64,000 nt of DNA from Armatimonadetes bacterium Uphvl-Ar2 (GCA_002162095.1 CP021424.1:930001-994000), one strand, 5' to 3'. Positions 7,701-16,967 are shown, numbered from the stretch's first letter. Translations and numbers: made by a program. The notes: a model not told the origin generated them from the sequence alone.

Positions 7701-8617
7701 GGATCGTTTTCTTCGGGACGGCTCCGTTCGCCATTCCCTCGCTTGAGGCCGTGGCGTCCGTGACGTCATTGGTCATCGCGCAGCCGGATCGCCCCACCGG
7801 GCGCGGCCTCAAAACCGTGATGACCCCGGTCAAAGCGCGCGCGCTCGAGTTAGGCTTGCCCGTCGAGACGCCCGAGCGGTGCCGCCGTCCCGAGGTGATC
7901 GAGCGACTCAAGGAACTCGATGCCGATCTCTTTGTGGTGGCCGCCTACGGGCAGATTCTCCCGCAAGCCCTGCTCGATGTCCCCCGGCACGGGTGCATCA
8001 ATATCCACGGGTCCCTGCTCCCGGCCTACCGGGGCGCTGCGCCGGTGCAGCATGCCATTTGGAACGGAGATCGGTTTTCTGGTGTTACTTTGATGCGTAT
8101 GGACGCGGGGATGGACACCGGCGACATCATCGCGATGGAGACGTGCGCCATCTCGCCCGACGAGACGGCGGGCGAGCTCTATGACCGCCTTGCCGACATG
8201 GGCGGGCAACTGTTGGCCGCGCACCTCGCAACCTTGGGCAGTGGTCAGTACGTCGCCACGCCGCAGGACCACGCCGCCGCCACCATGGCCCCCAAGATCT
8301 TGCCGAGCGATGCGGAAATCCCGGCGGATGAACCCTTCGATCTGGCTTATCGCCGCTACCGCGCCATGACCCCGGTGCCCGGGGCGTGGATCCAAACCCG
8401 TTGGGGTCGACTGAAGCTGCGCGACGTGCGACCCGTAGCCTCCACTTCTCCCGCCGGAACCGTGGTGGGCACCCGCCCCGAGTTCGTCATCGCCTTAACG
8501 GGCGGCGCCTTGGTACTCCGCCAAGTCCAGCCAGAGGGTAAGAAAGCGATGCGCGGCACCGATTTTGCCAACGGCGCCCGTATTCAGCCTGGCAACCAAT
8601 GGGCACCCACCCCGTAA
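7697..8617 (+). CDS. fmt: Methionyl-tRNA formyltransferase
   Basis: 306 residues, the usual length. 'MRIVFFGTAPFAIPSLEAV' starts the formyl-transferase Rossmann fold, and 'NIHGSLLPAYRGAAPVQHAIWNGD' holds the catalytic Asn-His and the SLLPxYRG loop. The C-terminal OB-like domain follows from about residue 205. It transfers a formyl group from 10-formyl-THF to Met-tRNAi. ATGA overlap with def indicates coupled translation. Confidence 0.97.
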   Translation: MRIVFFGTAPFAIPSLEAVASVTSLVIAQPDRPTGRGLKTVMTPVKARALELGLPVETPERCRRPEVIERLKELDADLFVVAAYGQILPQALLDVPRHGCINIHGSLLPAYRGAAPVQHAIWNGDRFSGVTLMRMDAGMDTGDIIAMETCAISPDETAGELYDRLADMGGQLLAAHLATLGSGQYVATPQDHAAATMAPKILPSDAEIPADEPFDLAYRRYRAMTPVPGAWIQTRWGRLKLRDVRPVASTSPAGTVVGTRPEFVIALTGGALVLRQVQPEGKKAMRGTDFANGARIQPGNQWAPTP

Positions 8618-8632
8618 CTGATATGAACCAAC

Positions 8633-8824
8633 ATGTGCAGAGAACGCTTTCATGGGTGCTTTTATTGGGTGATTTGCCTCGTCCTTATCGGCGTCGGCTT
8701 CTGGTGGTATCGCACCTTCATGTACCGAGAATTGGCGCCCGAGGGATATCTTCCGGGGCAGGGCCGCTATGCGGTTCAGCTCGAGACCAATCCGCCCCCT
8801 AACGACCGGGCACCATTTTCTTAA
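8633..8824 (+). CDS. Small single-pass membrane protein
   Basis: 63 residues lying between fmt and a membrane-anchored propeller gene, with 15 nt and 18 nt gaps. A strong hydrophobic segment (CFYWVICLVLIGVGFWWY, about residues 9-26) is followed by a polar tail rich in Pro and Asn. No family is recognised. The alternative frame starting at ATG 8623 lacks a membrane segment and looks less gene-like. It may be a partner of the downstream anchored protein, but this is only suggested by position. Confidence 0.6.
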   Translation: MCRERFHGCFYWVICLVLIGVGFWWYRTFMYRELAPEGYLPGQGRYAVQLETNPPPNDRAPFS

Positions 8825-8842
8825 CTTCACAACAGAACCATC

Positions 8843-10156
8843 ATGCACAAACAGAATCTTCGTCGGTTGATCATCGGGGCCGTGGCCATCGTCATCATCT
8901 TCTTCGGGTGGTCCATGTTCCGCAACTACGCCAAGGACCCGGGCGACGTGGGCACGGTGGACAGCGAAGGCTGGGTGCTGGCGGTGGAGGACACCGACGA
9001 GGGCTACCGCACTGTGGTTTTCAACCCGGACGGAGCCAAAACGACGCTTTCCGGTTCGGCGGACCAAGAGGATGATATCGAGGCCACCTGGCGCCCCGAC
9101 GGCAACAAGGTGATGCTGATTAGCAACCGCGAGGGCGGCAGCTTTAGCGTTTACCGCTGGCAACCGGACACCCAAGACGCCGAACTGCGCATGCCCCGGG
9201 GCACCCGCAACGCCGCCGGCCTGTGGTACCCGCAATCGGGCGATGCCCTGCAGAATGACGGAGGGATTGTCATCGTCAGCGGCCTGGTGCACCGGATTGA
9301 CCAACGCACGCAAAAGCTCACGCAGATCCTCCCGCCGCCGAGCATGAGCCGGGGCGGCGCGCAAGAAGAAGGTGCGAGCGGCATGAGCGGGGCGATGAGT
9401 GGCATTTACGCCACGCTGGGCACGTCCTTCAGTTCCGCCTATTGGGCGGGGAGCGACCAAGCGCTCTACGCCGTGATGCGCCGGGAGGAGGGTGGCTTCC
9501 TGTTGATTTATAACCAATTGGGGGTGGACCAGACGGGCAACCCGTATATGCCAGTGCAGCTTGCCGCTGGCGACCGCATTGACCTCGACGTGCTGCCCAA
9601 CGGGGTCGCCGCGATTGCGATTGAGGGCTTCAAGTGGTCGGACCCGAACGATCCGCGCATTCCTGAACAATTCAAGAAGGACGGCGAACTCACCGTTCCG
9701 TTCAATAACGTGCTCTTCATCGCTCGCCCGAGCGCCGAGAATGCCCCGCCGAACATGACGGTGGCGTTCTCGGCCAGCAACGACCAGGTGCTGCGCCACC
9801 CCGCCTTCGCACCCGACGGCACCGCGATCATCGGATCTGCCGGGACGCTGAAGGAGGGTCAGTTCAAGAGTGATGCGCTCATCATCTTCCCGCCCGAAGA
9901 AGGTGGCGTGCAGAAGGCGCAGCCCATCGTGCCCGGCCCGGCCGAGATGCCCGCGTGGCACCCCAACGGCAAGATGATCGTCTACGTCGGCAAGGATGAC
10001 CAAGGCCGGGGACGGTTGTTCACGATCAACTTCGAAACCCAAACACGTAAACCCCTGGGTGAGCCGGGCCGATTTACGAACCCGATGTTCAGCCCCAAGA
10101 CGGACGAACGCGCGGGTACCGTGCCTAACCCGCCAACGCCCGCTCCGCAACCCTAA
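8843..10156 (+). CDS. Membrane-anchored TolB-like beta-propeller protein
   Basis: 437 residues. A positively charged N terminus and one hydrophobic helix (residues about 9-25) form a signal anchor. The remainder contains repeats of the WD40-like/TolB propeller type, such as 'ATWRPDGNKVMLISNREGG', 'HPAFAPDGTAIIGSAG' and 'PAWHPNGKMIVYVGKD', each with the xPDG/xPNGK turn. It probably folds outside the cytoplasmic membrane. The C terminus is a Pro-rich tail. Its 3' end overlaps the convergent glycosyltransferase gene by 32 nt. Function unknown. Confidence 0.75.
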   Translation: MHKQNLRRLIIGAVAIVIIFFGWSMFRNYAKDPGDVGTVDSEGWVLAVEDTDEGYRTVVFNPDGAKTTLSGSADQEDDIEATWRPDGNKVMLISNREGGSFSVYRWQPDTQDAELRMPRGTRNAAGLWYPQSGDALQNDGGIVIVSGLVHRIDQRTQKLTQILPPPSMSRGGAQEEGASGMSGAMSGIYATLGTSFSSAYWAGSDQALYAVMRREEGGFLLIYNQLGVDQTGNPYMPVQLAAGDRIDLDVLPNGVAAIAIEGFKWSDPNDPRIPEQFKKDGELTVPFNNVLFIARPSAENAPPNMTVAFSASNDQVLRHPAFAPDGTAIIGSAGTLKEGQFKSDALIIFPPEEGGVQKAQPIVPGPAEMPAWHPNGKMIVYVGKDDQGRGRLFTINFETQTRKPLGEPGRFTNPMFSPKTDERAGTVPNPPTPAPQP

Positions 10157-11048
10157 GCACGTCGTTGGGATCGGGGTCACCCTCAAGGGTGTGGATGAAC
10201 TGCCCGTACGGACACGTCCGGCGCGGATCGTTCACCTTGTAAATGCCCACGCAGGGGCGGCCCAGGGCGGCGGCAATGTGCGTGCTGCCGGTATCCCCGC
10301 CGATGTGGACGGCGCATCCGTGAATGAGGGCGGTGAGCTCGGCCACGCTGGTGTGGCCCACAATGTCTACGGGCGGGGTCGAGCAGTGGCTTTGGACTTC
10401 TTCGAAAATCGGGCGATCCCCGGGGGCTCCCAGGAACACCACGGGGCGTCCCCGTTCCATCAGGGCTGCGGCGAGGTGCGCGTTCTTGGACGGCGACCAG
10501 CGCTTGCTCGCCCAGCCCGCCCCGGCGTTGATCAGGGCGTAGCCCGGGCCATTCACACCTCGCTCGGCCAACTTGGCGGCCACGCTGGCTTGTTCTTCCG
10601 GCGCGGGGGCGAGGCCAAAGCGGGCGCGGTGCGTCTGGCAGCCCAGGGCTCGGGCGACGTCCACGTACTGGTCCACCACATGCAGGCTGCTGGGGTCGGG
10701 CATCACGGGGCTAGAGAACAGCCGCGCCCCTTCCCGCTGCCAGTGGAACCCCAAGCGGCGCTTGGCGCGGGCCGCTCCCACCAGCAAACCGGATTTGAGC
10801 AGCCCCTGCATATCCAGGGCCACGTCGAATTCGCCTAACTCCTTCACCCAGGCCCGCTTTTTGAGCTGGGATTTCTCGAGGCTGATGACTTCGTCAATGG
10901 CGTCGCACTGCTTCGCCAGGGCAGCGAACCGCTTGTCCGCGATCCACACGATTTCGGTGGCGATCCCTTCGTCCTTGAGCGCGCAGGCCACCGGCAGGGT
11001 GCAGCACACGTCCCCCAGGGCGCTCAACCTTACGATGAGGATGCGCAC
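10125..11048 (-). CDS. Glycosyltransferase family 9 (LPS heptosyltransferase-like)
   Basis: 307 residues. 'MRILIVRLSALGDVCCTLPVACAL' is the typical GT9 start, and 'HIGGDTGSTHIAAALGRPCVGIY' is the nucleotide-sugar binding C-terminal motif seen in WaaC/WaaF. The sequence leans towards WaaC (heptosyltransferase I). It would add core sugars to lipid A on the cytoplasmic face. It overlaps the 3' end of a second GT9 gene by 19 nt and is last in the polA-lpxK operon. The sugar donor is not known. Confidence 0.85.
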   Translation of the reverse strand: MRILIVRLSALGDVCCTLPVACALKDEGIATEIVWIADKRFAALAKQCDAIDEVISLEKSQLKKRAWVKELGEFDVALDMQGLLKSGLLVGAARAKRRLGFHWQREGARLFSSPVMPDPSSLHVVDQYVDVARALGCQTHRARFGLAPAPEEQASVAAKLAERGVNGPGYALINAGAGWASKRWSPSKNAHLAAALMERGRPVVFLGAPGDRPIFEEVQSHCSTPPVDIVGHTSVAELTALIHGCAVHIGGDTGSTHIAAALGRPCVGIYKVNDPRRTCPYGQFIHTLEGDPDPNDVLRVAERALAG

Positions 11049-11992
11049 GTTTCCTCCAAAAGCTCTTGGGCGGCGTGGATCACGTCCGCCGGGTCGGAAT
11101 CATCCGCCCGCATCCCGCCGTGGATGATGCGGCCCTGCGTGGTGTAGGGGCGGAATCGCTCGGGGCGATTCTTGCTAAACACGCTCACCACCGGCACACC
11201 GTAGGCGGCGGCCATGTGCCCGGTGCCGGTATCGGCGGCTACGTGGAGATGGCTGGCGGCCACCAGCGCCATGGACGTTCGCAGGTCGTAGGCCCCCACC
11301 CTGTTCAGCACGGCCGTGTGCGGGATTTCCGGGTCACCGGGGCCGCCCACGGCGACGATTTGGGTTCCAGGCGCGACCAACCCGGCCGCGACTTCCGCCC
11401 ACTTCTCGGGGGCGAACCGCTTGACGGACTCCGTAGCCCCGGTCTGGATCGTAATCAGTCGGCCCGGAAACTCAGCCCGAAACGCTGCCACTTCGGCGTC
11501 CAAGTTGGGCATGATCGGGCGCTCGGGGGTTTCCAGAGGAGAGATCAGGCGGGCAGCTGCCATCGCTCGGTCCACTTCGTGCGTCACGTCCCCGGCGAGG
11601 GCGGCCGGAGGGTTCAGGGTTCGCGCCAAGGCGTCGGTGGCGCGGGTGCTGATGCGCCGCTTCGCCCCAGAAAGCCGCAGGGCCAAAGCCGTCTTACTGT
11701 GCCCCTGAAAGTCAAACCCGACATCAAAATTGAGTTGCCGCAGGCGCATCCACTGCTCCCACTGCTCCCGGAAAGCCGCCGGGCCGCTCATGTTCTTCCA
11801 GCGCCGACGGTCAAACACTACCACCTCGTTCACCAGGTCCGGCACGGCTAGCACCGGCACCGGCTCGCGTTGCACCGCCCAGCCGATGAACGCCTCGGGG
11901 AACTGGCGGCGCAAAGCTGTTACCGCCCATGCGGCCATCACGCAGTCGCCAATGGCGGCGAACCGCACAATGAGGATGCGGGGCGCGCTCAC
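11030..11992 (-). CDS. Glycosyltransferase family 9 (second copy)
   Basis: About 320 residues from GTG 11992, chosen because it forms a GTGA overlap with the upstream stop and is followed directly by the conserved 'RILIVRFAAIGDCVMAAWAV' strand. The C-terminal 'VAADTGTGHMAAAYGVPVVSVF' motif binds the nucleotide sugar. It is clearly related to, but diverged from, the adjacent GT9, so the pair probably adds two successive core sugars, as WaaC and WaaF do. Inference from family only. Confidence 0.85.
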   Translation of the reverse strand: MSAPRILIVRFAAIGDCVMAAWAVTALRRQFPEAFIGWAVQREPVPVLAVPDLVNEVVVFDRRRWKNMSGPAAFREQWEQWMRLRQLNFDVGFDFQGHSKTALALRLSGAKRRISTRATDALARTLNPPAALAGDVTHEVDRAMAAARLISPLETPERPIMPNLDAEVAAFRAEFPGRLITIQTGATESVKRFAPEKWAEVAAGLVAPGTQIVAVGGPGDPEIPHTAVLNRVGAYDLRTSMALVAASHLHVAADTGTGHMAAAYGVPVVSVFSKNRPERFRPYTTQGRIIHGGMRADDSDPADVIHAAQELLEETCASSS

Positions 11993-12879
11993 AGCAGCCC
12001 CTTGCGGCGGGCGGCCCGCCACCGGTCATGAATCCACAGCCACTGCGCAGGGCGGGTGCGGATCTGCTCTTCTAGCCAAGCGTGCACCGCCTGCATCGTC
12101 GCCACGCCCTTCTCGCCTTCGGGGGTGACCATGAGGGGCGTAAAGAAGTGAATTTCATACTGCCCCACGCCCGTGCGCCAACACACAGCGGGCAGGATGG
12201 GGGCGCGGGTGCGTTCGTGAATCACGCCCAGCCCGAGGTTCGTCCCCGCGGGGTGGCCGAAAAACGGCACGAACGCGCTGGAGTCATTCTGGTCGCTGAG
12301 GATGCCGACGATTTGGTTCGATTTCAGGGCATCGAGGATCGGGCGGGTGGCCTCGCCGCGCGGAATGATGGTGGTGCCAGACGCCCGCCGAAGATCGTTG
12401 ATGATGCGGTCCACGCCGCCGGTGTCGGCGGAACGGATGACCACGTTGAGGGGGTAACCCGACCGCGACAGCCACGCGGCCATGCGTTCCCAGTGTCCCA
12501 AGTGGCCGGTGGCCAGCAACACGCCGCGCCCTTCGGCCAGGGCGGCTTCCAGGTGCTCGCGCCCCACCACGGTGATCTTGCTCTCCAGTTCGGGCAAAGG
12601 CCGCTCGGCATAGGCTAAGAAATCCGCGCTTACGGTACCGAAGTGTTCGTAAACCTCGCGGACCACTCGGGCCCGGTCTTCCGGTGACCACTCGGGGAAC
12701 ACCATCGCCAGGTTGCGGTCCGCCACTTCGGTGCGTCGCCCTACCCGCTGAAGGATGCGGCCCCACCGTCGCCCCGTGGCCTCGATCACCTCATCCGGGC
12801 GACCCACCAGCCGACGCCGGAGCGTGCGGAGCAGCCACTCCCCCGCTTTGCCGACCAGGGCCTTCCGACGTTGACTCAT
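11989..12879 (-). CDS. LpxL/HtrB-like lipid A acyltransferase
   Basis: 296 residues. The HxxxxE catalytic motif is HLGHWE near residue 124, and 'ILSDQNDSSAFVPFFGHPAGT' matches the conserved DQ...FFG segment of the late acyltransferase family. The C-terminal 'WLWIHDRWR' is the usual ending. No strong N-terminal membrane helix is seen, unlike E. coli LpxL. It lies directly after lpxK, so secondary acylation of lipid A is the likely job; phosphatidylinositol mannoside acyltransferases are the other branch of the family. Confidence 0.85.
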   Translation of the reverse strand: MSQRRKALVGKAGEWLLRTLRRRLVGRPDEVIEATGRRWGRILQRVGRRTEVADRNLAMVFPEWSPEDRARVVREVYEHFGTVSADFLAYAERPLPELESKITVVGREHLEAALAEGRGVLLATGHLGHWERMAAWLSRSGYPLNVVIRSADTGGVDRIINDLRRASGTTIIPRGEATRPILDALKSNQIVGILSDQNDSSAFVPFFGHPAGTNLGLGVIHERTRAPILPAVCWRTGVGQYEIHFFTPLMVTPEGEKGVATMQAVHAWLEEQIRTRPAQWLWIHDRWRAARRKGLL

Positions 12880-12883
12880 AGAA

Positions 12884-13855
12884 CTACTTCGCGGCGATGC
12901 GCGCGCCCAACCACTTGGCGAACTCCGCCGCCGGCTCGATCGTGACGCCGTACTGCAGGATTCCCCAAGCTCTCGATTCTACGTCGGGCCGTTGCCGAAT
13001 CTTGACCCAGTCCTTCGCCGTGGTGAGAATGGGCAGGTCCGCCGGGATGCGGCTCAGCAGCTGCGGATCATCGAGCGGGTCGTGGTCGGGGCGGGCCACC
13101 CCGCTGGCTACGTCATAACCCAAATGCTCGGCCGTCATCACCATGCGGTGCGGATAAGCGATGGCGGTGAGGGTGGCCACCCGCGCGGGCGCCCTCACTT
13201 CGCCTTTCGTCCACTCAATCCCTCGAATGAACGGCTGCACTGAGAATTGGTCGTTCGGCAAGAGCAAGTCAGCTTTGCGCCGCCCCGCCCCACGGGGCTC
13301 ACGGTAAGGGCCGGCGGGCAGGCAGAACGAGTTCACCGGCCGCTCGGGGTCCAGAACAATGCTCACATCCTTCCGCAGCGGCAAGTGCTGGAACCCATCA
13401 TCCATCAATAGCACCGCACCAGGGTGATGAGCCGCTACTAGCGCTGCAGCATCCACCCGCTTGCGCCCCACCACCAGCGGCACATCGGGCAAAGCCTCGC
13501 GGATCATGGCGGGTTCATCGCCCCATTCCTTCGGGTCGAGCGGCCCGGCCGGGGCCAAGCTCGCCCCCTCTTGACGCGGACTGCGGTACCCGTTGCACCC
13601 AATGACGACCTCGCGCCCCTGCCCCTGCAACACCTGCGCGACGTGGATGACCACCGGCGATTTGCCACTGCCGCCGACGCGCAAGTTGCCGATGCACACG
13701 ATGGGTGAGTGCGGCTGCTGGGGCCGCTTGATCCCGAGCTTATACATCAGCTCATAGCTCATCCAGCCGAGGGCGTACAGCCCGGCGAGCGGGAGCATGA
13801 CCCACGATTCGATGTCTCGTCGGTCCGATTCAAACTCGCGCTGGATGACTCCCAT
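12884..13855 (-). CDS. lpxK: Tetraacyldisaccharide 4'-kinase
   Basis: 323 residues. A hydrophobic N-terminal segment (about residues 19-38) is followed by a P-loop in 'IGNLRVGGSGKSPVV', the DDGFQH motif and the PAGPYREP motif, all diagnostic of LpxK. It phosphorylates the lipid A disaccharide at the 4' position on the inner face of the membrane. Gaps are 4 nt to the acyltransferase and 15 nt from polA, so it is within one operon. Its presence is strong evidence for lipid A. Confidence 0.95.
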   Translation of the reverse strand: MGVIQREFESDRRDIESWVMLPLAGLYALGWMSYELMYKLGIKRPQQPHSPIVCIGNLRVGGSGKSPVVIHVAQVLQGQGREVVIGCNGYRSPRQEGASLAPAGPLDPKEWGDEPAMIREALPDVPLVVGRKRVDAAALVAAHHPGAVLLMDDGFQHLPLRKDVSIVLDPERPVNSFCLPAGPYREPRGAGRRKADLLLPNDQFSVQPFIRGIEWTKGEVRAPARVATLTAIAYPHRMVMTAEHLGYDVASGVARPDHDPLDDPQLLSRIPADLPILTTAKDWVKIRQRPDVESRAWGILQYGVTIEPAAEFAKWLGARIAAK

Positions 13856-13870
13856 GGTGGCTAGAGAGGC

Positions 13871-16477
13871 TCAGCTCGGGCGGGCGATGGGGGTCATGTC
13901 CAGCCAGTTCGGACCGATCTTGGCATCCACTTCCACCGGCACGTTGAGCGGTAACGCCTGCTCCATGGCCTCGCGGATGGGTTCCAGCGGGGCGTGCTGC
14001 CCTTGCGGAACCTCGAACACCAGTTCGTCGTGCACCTGCAGCAGCATGCGGATGCCGGTGCCCTCCAGCAGCTTCGGCATGCGCAGCATGGCCAGCTTGA
14101 TCATGTCGGCGGCGGTGCCCTGGATGGGGGCATTCATGGCTTGGCGCTCGGCGTACTGCCGGGCCGTGCGGTTGCCCGCGTGGATGTCCGAGAAGTAGCG
14201 GCGGCGACCCGTCATGGTCACCGTGAAGCCCCGGCTGCGGGCATCTTCCACCACGATCTCGGTGAAGGCCTTCACGCGCGGGAAGCGTTCGTTGTACTGC
14301 TTGATGAGGGCCTTGGCTTCGCTCACCCCGAACCCCGTGCCGAGTTGCTGGGCCAGGCCGTATTCGGTCACCCCGTACAGTACCGCGTAGTTCAGCATCT
14401 TGGCCAGGCGGCGCTGCTCCTTGCTGACCGCCTCGGTTTCCATCCCGAACATCAGCCCGGCAGTCACCGAGTGGACGTCCACGTGGTCGCGAAAGGCCTG
14501 CGTCAGCGCTTCGTCTTCGCACAAGTGCGCCAAGATGCGTAGCTCGATCTGGCTGTAGTCGAAGCTGGCCAGTTCGAACCCGTCGGCCGGGATGAACGCC
14601 CGCCGAATCTGCCGCCCCAACTCCGTACGGATGGGGATGTTCTGCAGGTTGGGTTCGTTGCTGCTCAGGCGGCCCGTGGCGGCCACGGTCTGGTTGAACT
14701 TGGTGTGCAGCCGCTGGTCGTCCGCAACTAGCCGAGGGAGCGCATCGGCGTAGGTGCCGCGCAGCTTGGTGAGTTCGCGGTAGTGCAGGATCTCGGCGGC
14801 GATGGGATGCTCGATGGCAAGATCGGCCAGTACTTCCACCCCGGTCGCCCAGCCCGTTTTGGTGGGCTTGCCCCCAGGCAGTTGCATGCGCTCAAACAAC
14901 ACTTCCCCAATCTGCTTGGGTGAACCCAGGTTGAACTCCTCGCCCGCAATCTCCCACGCGCGGCGTTGAATCTCGACCACCTCTTCGCCCAGCCGCGCAC
15001 TGTATTCGCGGAGGTAATCGGGGTCCAGCCGAATCCCCCAGTCCTCCATGTCGGCCAGGATCGGCACCAGCGGCCCTTCGATTTCGTAGTACACCGACGT
15101 CTGCTTCTCGGCCTCCAGGCGGGCGGCCATCACTTCGCGTAGCGGGTGAAGGTACAGCACCCGGTGGTCCGGGTTGGGCGGGCGCACCCCGTCTAGGTAG
15201 CCGGCCAGCAGGTCATCCAGTTCGTAATTCGTCCGCCCGCTTTGCAGCACGTAGGCGGCCAGCATGGTGTCGAATCCCGGGGCCGTCCAGGTGTCCAGGC
15301 CGTGGAAAACCGGCTTGACATCGTGCCCGGTAGCACGGGAAGGATCTTGCGCCAGAAGCTCACGCACCACGGACCAAGGGGCGTAAGCCAGGCGGGTACC
15401 GACGGCCACCGTGCCTTCGCCCGCGTCTTCTTCATCAAACATCCCGGGCTGGGCGGCGGCGCGCGGCGGCATCAACGCCCATGGCGCATCGCCGACGAAC
15501 TGCTGCAGAGCGGCGAGGTCGCGGGGGCGGGCGGTTTCGGTCGGCTCAATGGCCTCGCGCTCCACGGCAGCCACCACCACGGGGGCGTCACTGGCTTGGG
15601 CATAGGCGGCCAACACCTGCGGCACCTTGCGCGAAAACTGCCGGAACTCCAGCGACTGCATCATCGCCACCGCTTCGTTGATCTGCTCGGCGGTGAGGGC
15701 GTAGGGCGCGAAGTCGTATTCCAGCGGCACATCGCGGATGATCGTGGCGAGCCACTTGCTCTTGCGCATTTGCTCTTCGTTGCCGACGATCTTCTTGCGG
15801 AACTTCTCCGGCACCTCGTCCATGCGTTCTAGCAGGTCTTCGATGGTCGCGAACTGCTGCAGCAGAGCCGAAGCCGACTTCTCCCCAATGCCCGGCACGC
15901 CCGGGATGTTGTCGCTGGTGTCGCCCACCAGGGCCTTGTAATCGGGGATGGCTTCGGGGCCGAAGCCGTAGCGTTCACGCACCGCGTCGGGGTCGTACAT
16001 CACCACGTCGCTCACCCCGCGCCGGGTCGTCATCACGGTCACCGCGTGGTCCACCAGTTGCAGGTTATCGAGGTCGCCGGTAACGATGATGGTGTCGTAG
16101 CCGTTGGTTTCACCCAGATAGCTCAGGGTTCCGACCACGTCGTCGGCTTCGTAGCCGGGCATCTCCATCACCGGAAGATGGAAGGCGCGCACCAGTTCGC
16201 GCATGAACTCAAGCTGCTGGTTGAGCTCATTGGGCGTCTCGCGGCGGGTGCCTTTGTATTCCGCGTACTCGGCGTGGCGGAAGGTCTTCCCCGGCGGATC
16301 CAGGCACACCACCAGCGCATCCGGCTTGTGCTCGGTCAGCAGCGAGAGCAGCATCCCGGTGAACCCAAACAGCGCATTGGTGGGCCGCCCATCGCTCGTG
16401 CTCATGAAGCCGGTGCCGTAAAAGGCCCGGAACATGAGGCTGAAGCCATCGATGAGGATGAGTCGGCGCGCGGCCAT
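13871..16477 (-). CDS. polA: DNA polymerase I with inactive proofreading domain
   Basis: 868 residues. The N-terminal 5' nuclease domain (YEADDVVG, VTGDLDNLQL, GDTSDNIPGVPGIGEKSA) is intact. The middle exonuclease domain lacks the catalytic acids: no DxE motif where E. coli has DTE, and NLKYD is replaced by DVKPV. The polymerase domain has DYSQIELR (motif A), RRLAKMLNYAVLYG (motif B, O-helix) and LQVHDELVFEVP (motif C). Motif B carries Tyr at residue 697 in place of the usual Phe of INFG. The enzyme would do nick translation and gap repair without proofreading, like Taq Pol I. It heads the lpxK-GT9 operon. Confidence 0.97.
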   Translation of the reverse strand: MAARRLILIDGFSLMFRAFYGTGFMSTSDGRPTNALFGFTGMLLSLLTEHKPDALVVCLDPPGKTFRHAEYAEYKGTRRETPNELNQQLEFMRELVRAFHLPVMEMPGYEADDVVGTLSYLGETNGYDTIIVTGDLDNLQLVDHAVTVMTTRRGVSDVVMYDPDAVRERYGFGPEAIPDYKALVGDTSDNIPGVPGIGEKSASALLQQFATIEDLLERMDEVPEKFRKKIVGNEEQMRKSKWLATIIRDVPLEYDFAPYALTAEQINEAVAMMQSLEFRQFSRKVPQVLAAYAQASDAPVVVAAVEREAIEPTETARPRDLAALQQFVGDAPWALMPPRAAAQPGMFDEEDAGEGTVAVGTRLAYAPWSVVRELLAQDPSRATGHDVKPVFHGLDTWTAPGFDTMLAAYVLQSGRTNYELDDLLAGYLDGVRPPNPDHRVLYLHPLREVMAARLEAEKQTSVYYEIEGPLVPILADMEDWGIRLDPDYLREYSARLGEEVVEIQRRAWEIAGEEFNLGSPKQIGEVLFERMQLPGGKPTKTGWATGVEVLADLAIEHPIAAEILHYRELTKLRGTYADALPRLVADDQRLHTKFNQTVAATGRLSSNEPNLQNIPIRTELGRQIRRAFIPADGFELASFDYSQIELRILAHLCEDEALTQAFRDHVDVHSVTAGLMFGMETEAVSKEQRRLAKMLNYAVLYGVTEYGLAQQLGTGFGVSEAKALIKQYNERFPRVKAFTEIVVEDARSRGFTVTMTGRRRYFSDIHAGNRTARQYAERQAMNAPIQGTAADMIKLAMLRMPKLLEGTGIRMLLQVHDELVFEVPQGQHAPLEPIREAMEQALPLNVPVEVDAKIGPNWLDMTPIARPS

Positions 16478-16483
16478 GGCGGC

Positions 16484-16489
16484 AAGTTA
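16484..16489 (-). promoter_or_regulatory. -10 element abutting polA start
   Basis: On the minus strand TAACTT ends 6 nt before the polA ATG at 16477, with no Shine-Dalgarno sequence. It matches TAnnnT at the same spacing seen at other starts in the window. Confidence 0.35.
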
Positions 16490-16525
16490 CCCCCACAAAA
16501 TGCAACGCCAGGGCCCCAGAAAGGG

Positions 16526-16531
16526 TATCAT
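16526..16531 (+). promoter_or_regulatory. Candidate -10 element for TfoX-like gene
   Basis: TATCAT would place the transcript start near 16538, leaving a ~64-nt leader. That leader begins with a GCGGG/CCCGC hairpin (16539-16556) and then a GGGCG/CGCTC hairpin (about 16560-16574), and ends with a GGGGAAGG ribosome site before ATG 16602. I do not recognise the leader as a known RNA family. Confidence 0.4.
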
Positions 16532-16601
16532 TGGGGGTGCGGGAGGAACGACCCGCATTGGGCGGAAACGCTCAATCTCCGTTTAGGGGAAGGTTCAAAG
16601 A

Positions 16602-16931
16602 ATGATCTATCGGCCGGTACGTTATGAACAAATGATGAAAGCCGCCGAAGGGATGGACGTCCGAGCCCGACGAATGTTCGAAGGGATGGCCATCTACAGC
16701 GGCGAGAAGATGTTTGCCTACTTGGTGGGAGAAGATATTGGCCTGAAGTTATCACCGGAAGACCGATCCGCCGCCATGGAGTTGGGAGCCGACGAACTGC
16801 GCGCTAACCCGGATGCCGAACCCATGCGCGAGTACGTGCGGATGCCCCGCAACGTCCTCGACAACTACGACACCTTTGTGACGTGGGTGCAACGCAGCGC
16901 CACGTACGCGACGGGCCAATCCATTAACTAA
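16602..16931 (+). CDS. TfoX N-terminal-domain protein
   Basis: 109 residues. The central part, 'EKMFAYLVGEDIGLKLSPEDR' followed by 'REYVRMPRNVLDNYDTFVTWVQRS', follows the TfoX/Sxy N-terminal domain pattern of a beta-hairpin 'mFa.l.gd.lylKl', then the 'y..mP..v' segment and a final helix. The domain is found in the Sxy competence regulator but also in many stand-alone proteins of unknown role. The C-terminal TfoX domain is absent. A strong terminator follows, so it is monocistronic. Confidence 0.65.
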   Translation: MIYRPVRYEQMMKAAEGMDVRARRMFEGMAIYSGEKMFAYLVGEDIGLKLSPEDRSAAMELGADELRANPDAEPMREYVRMPRNVLDNYDTFVTWVQRSATYATGQSIN

Positions 16932-16967
16932 GCCCTCATGATCCCGGTGCCCATGGCACCAAACCCG

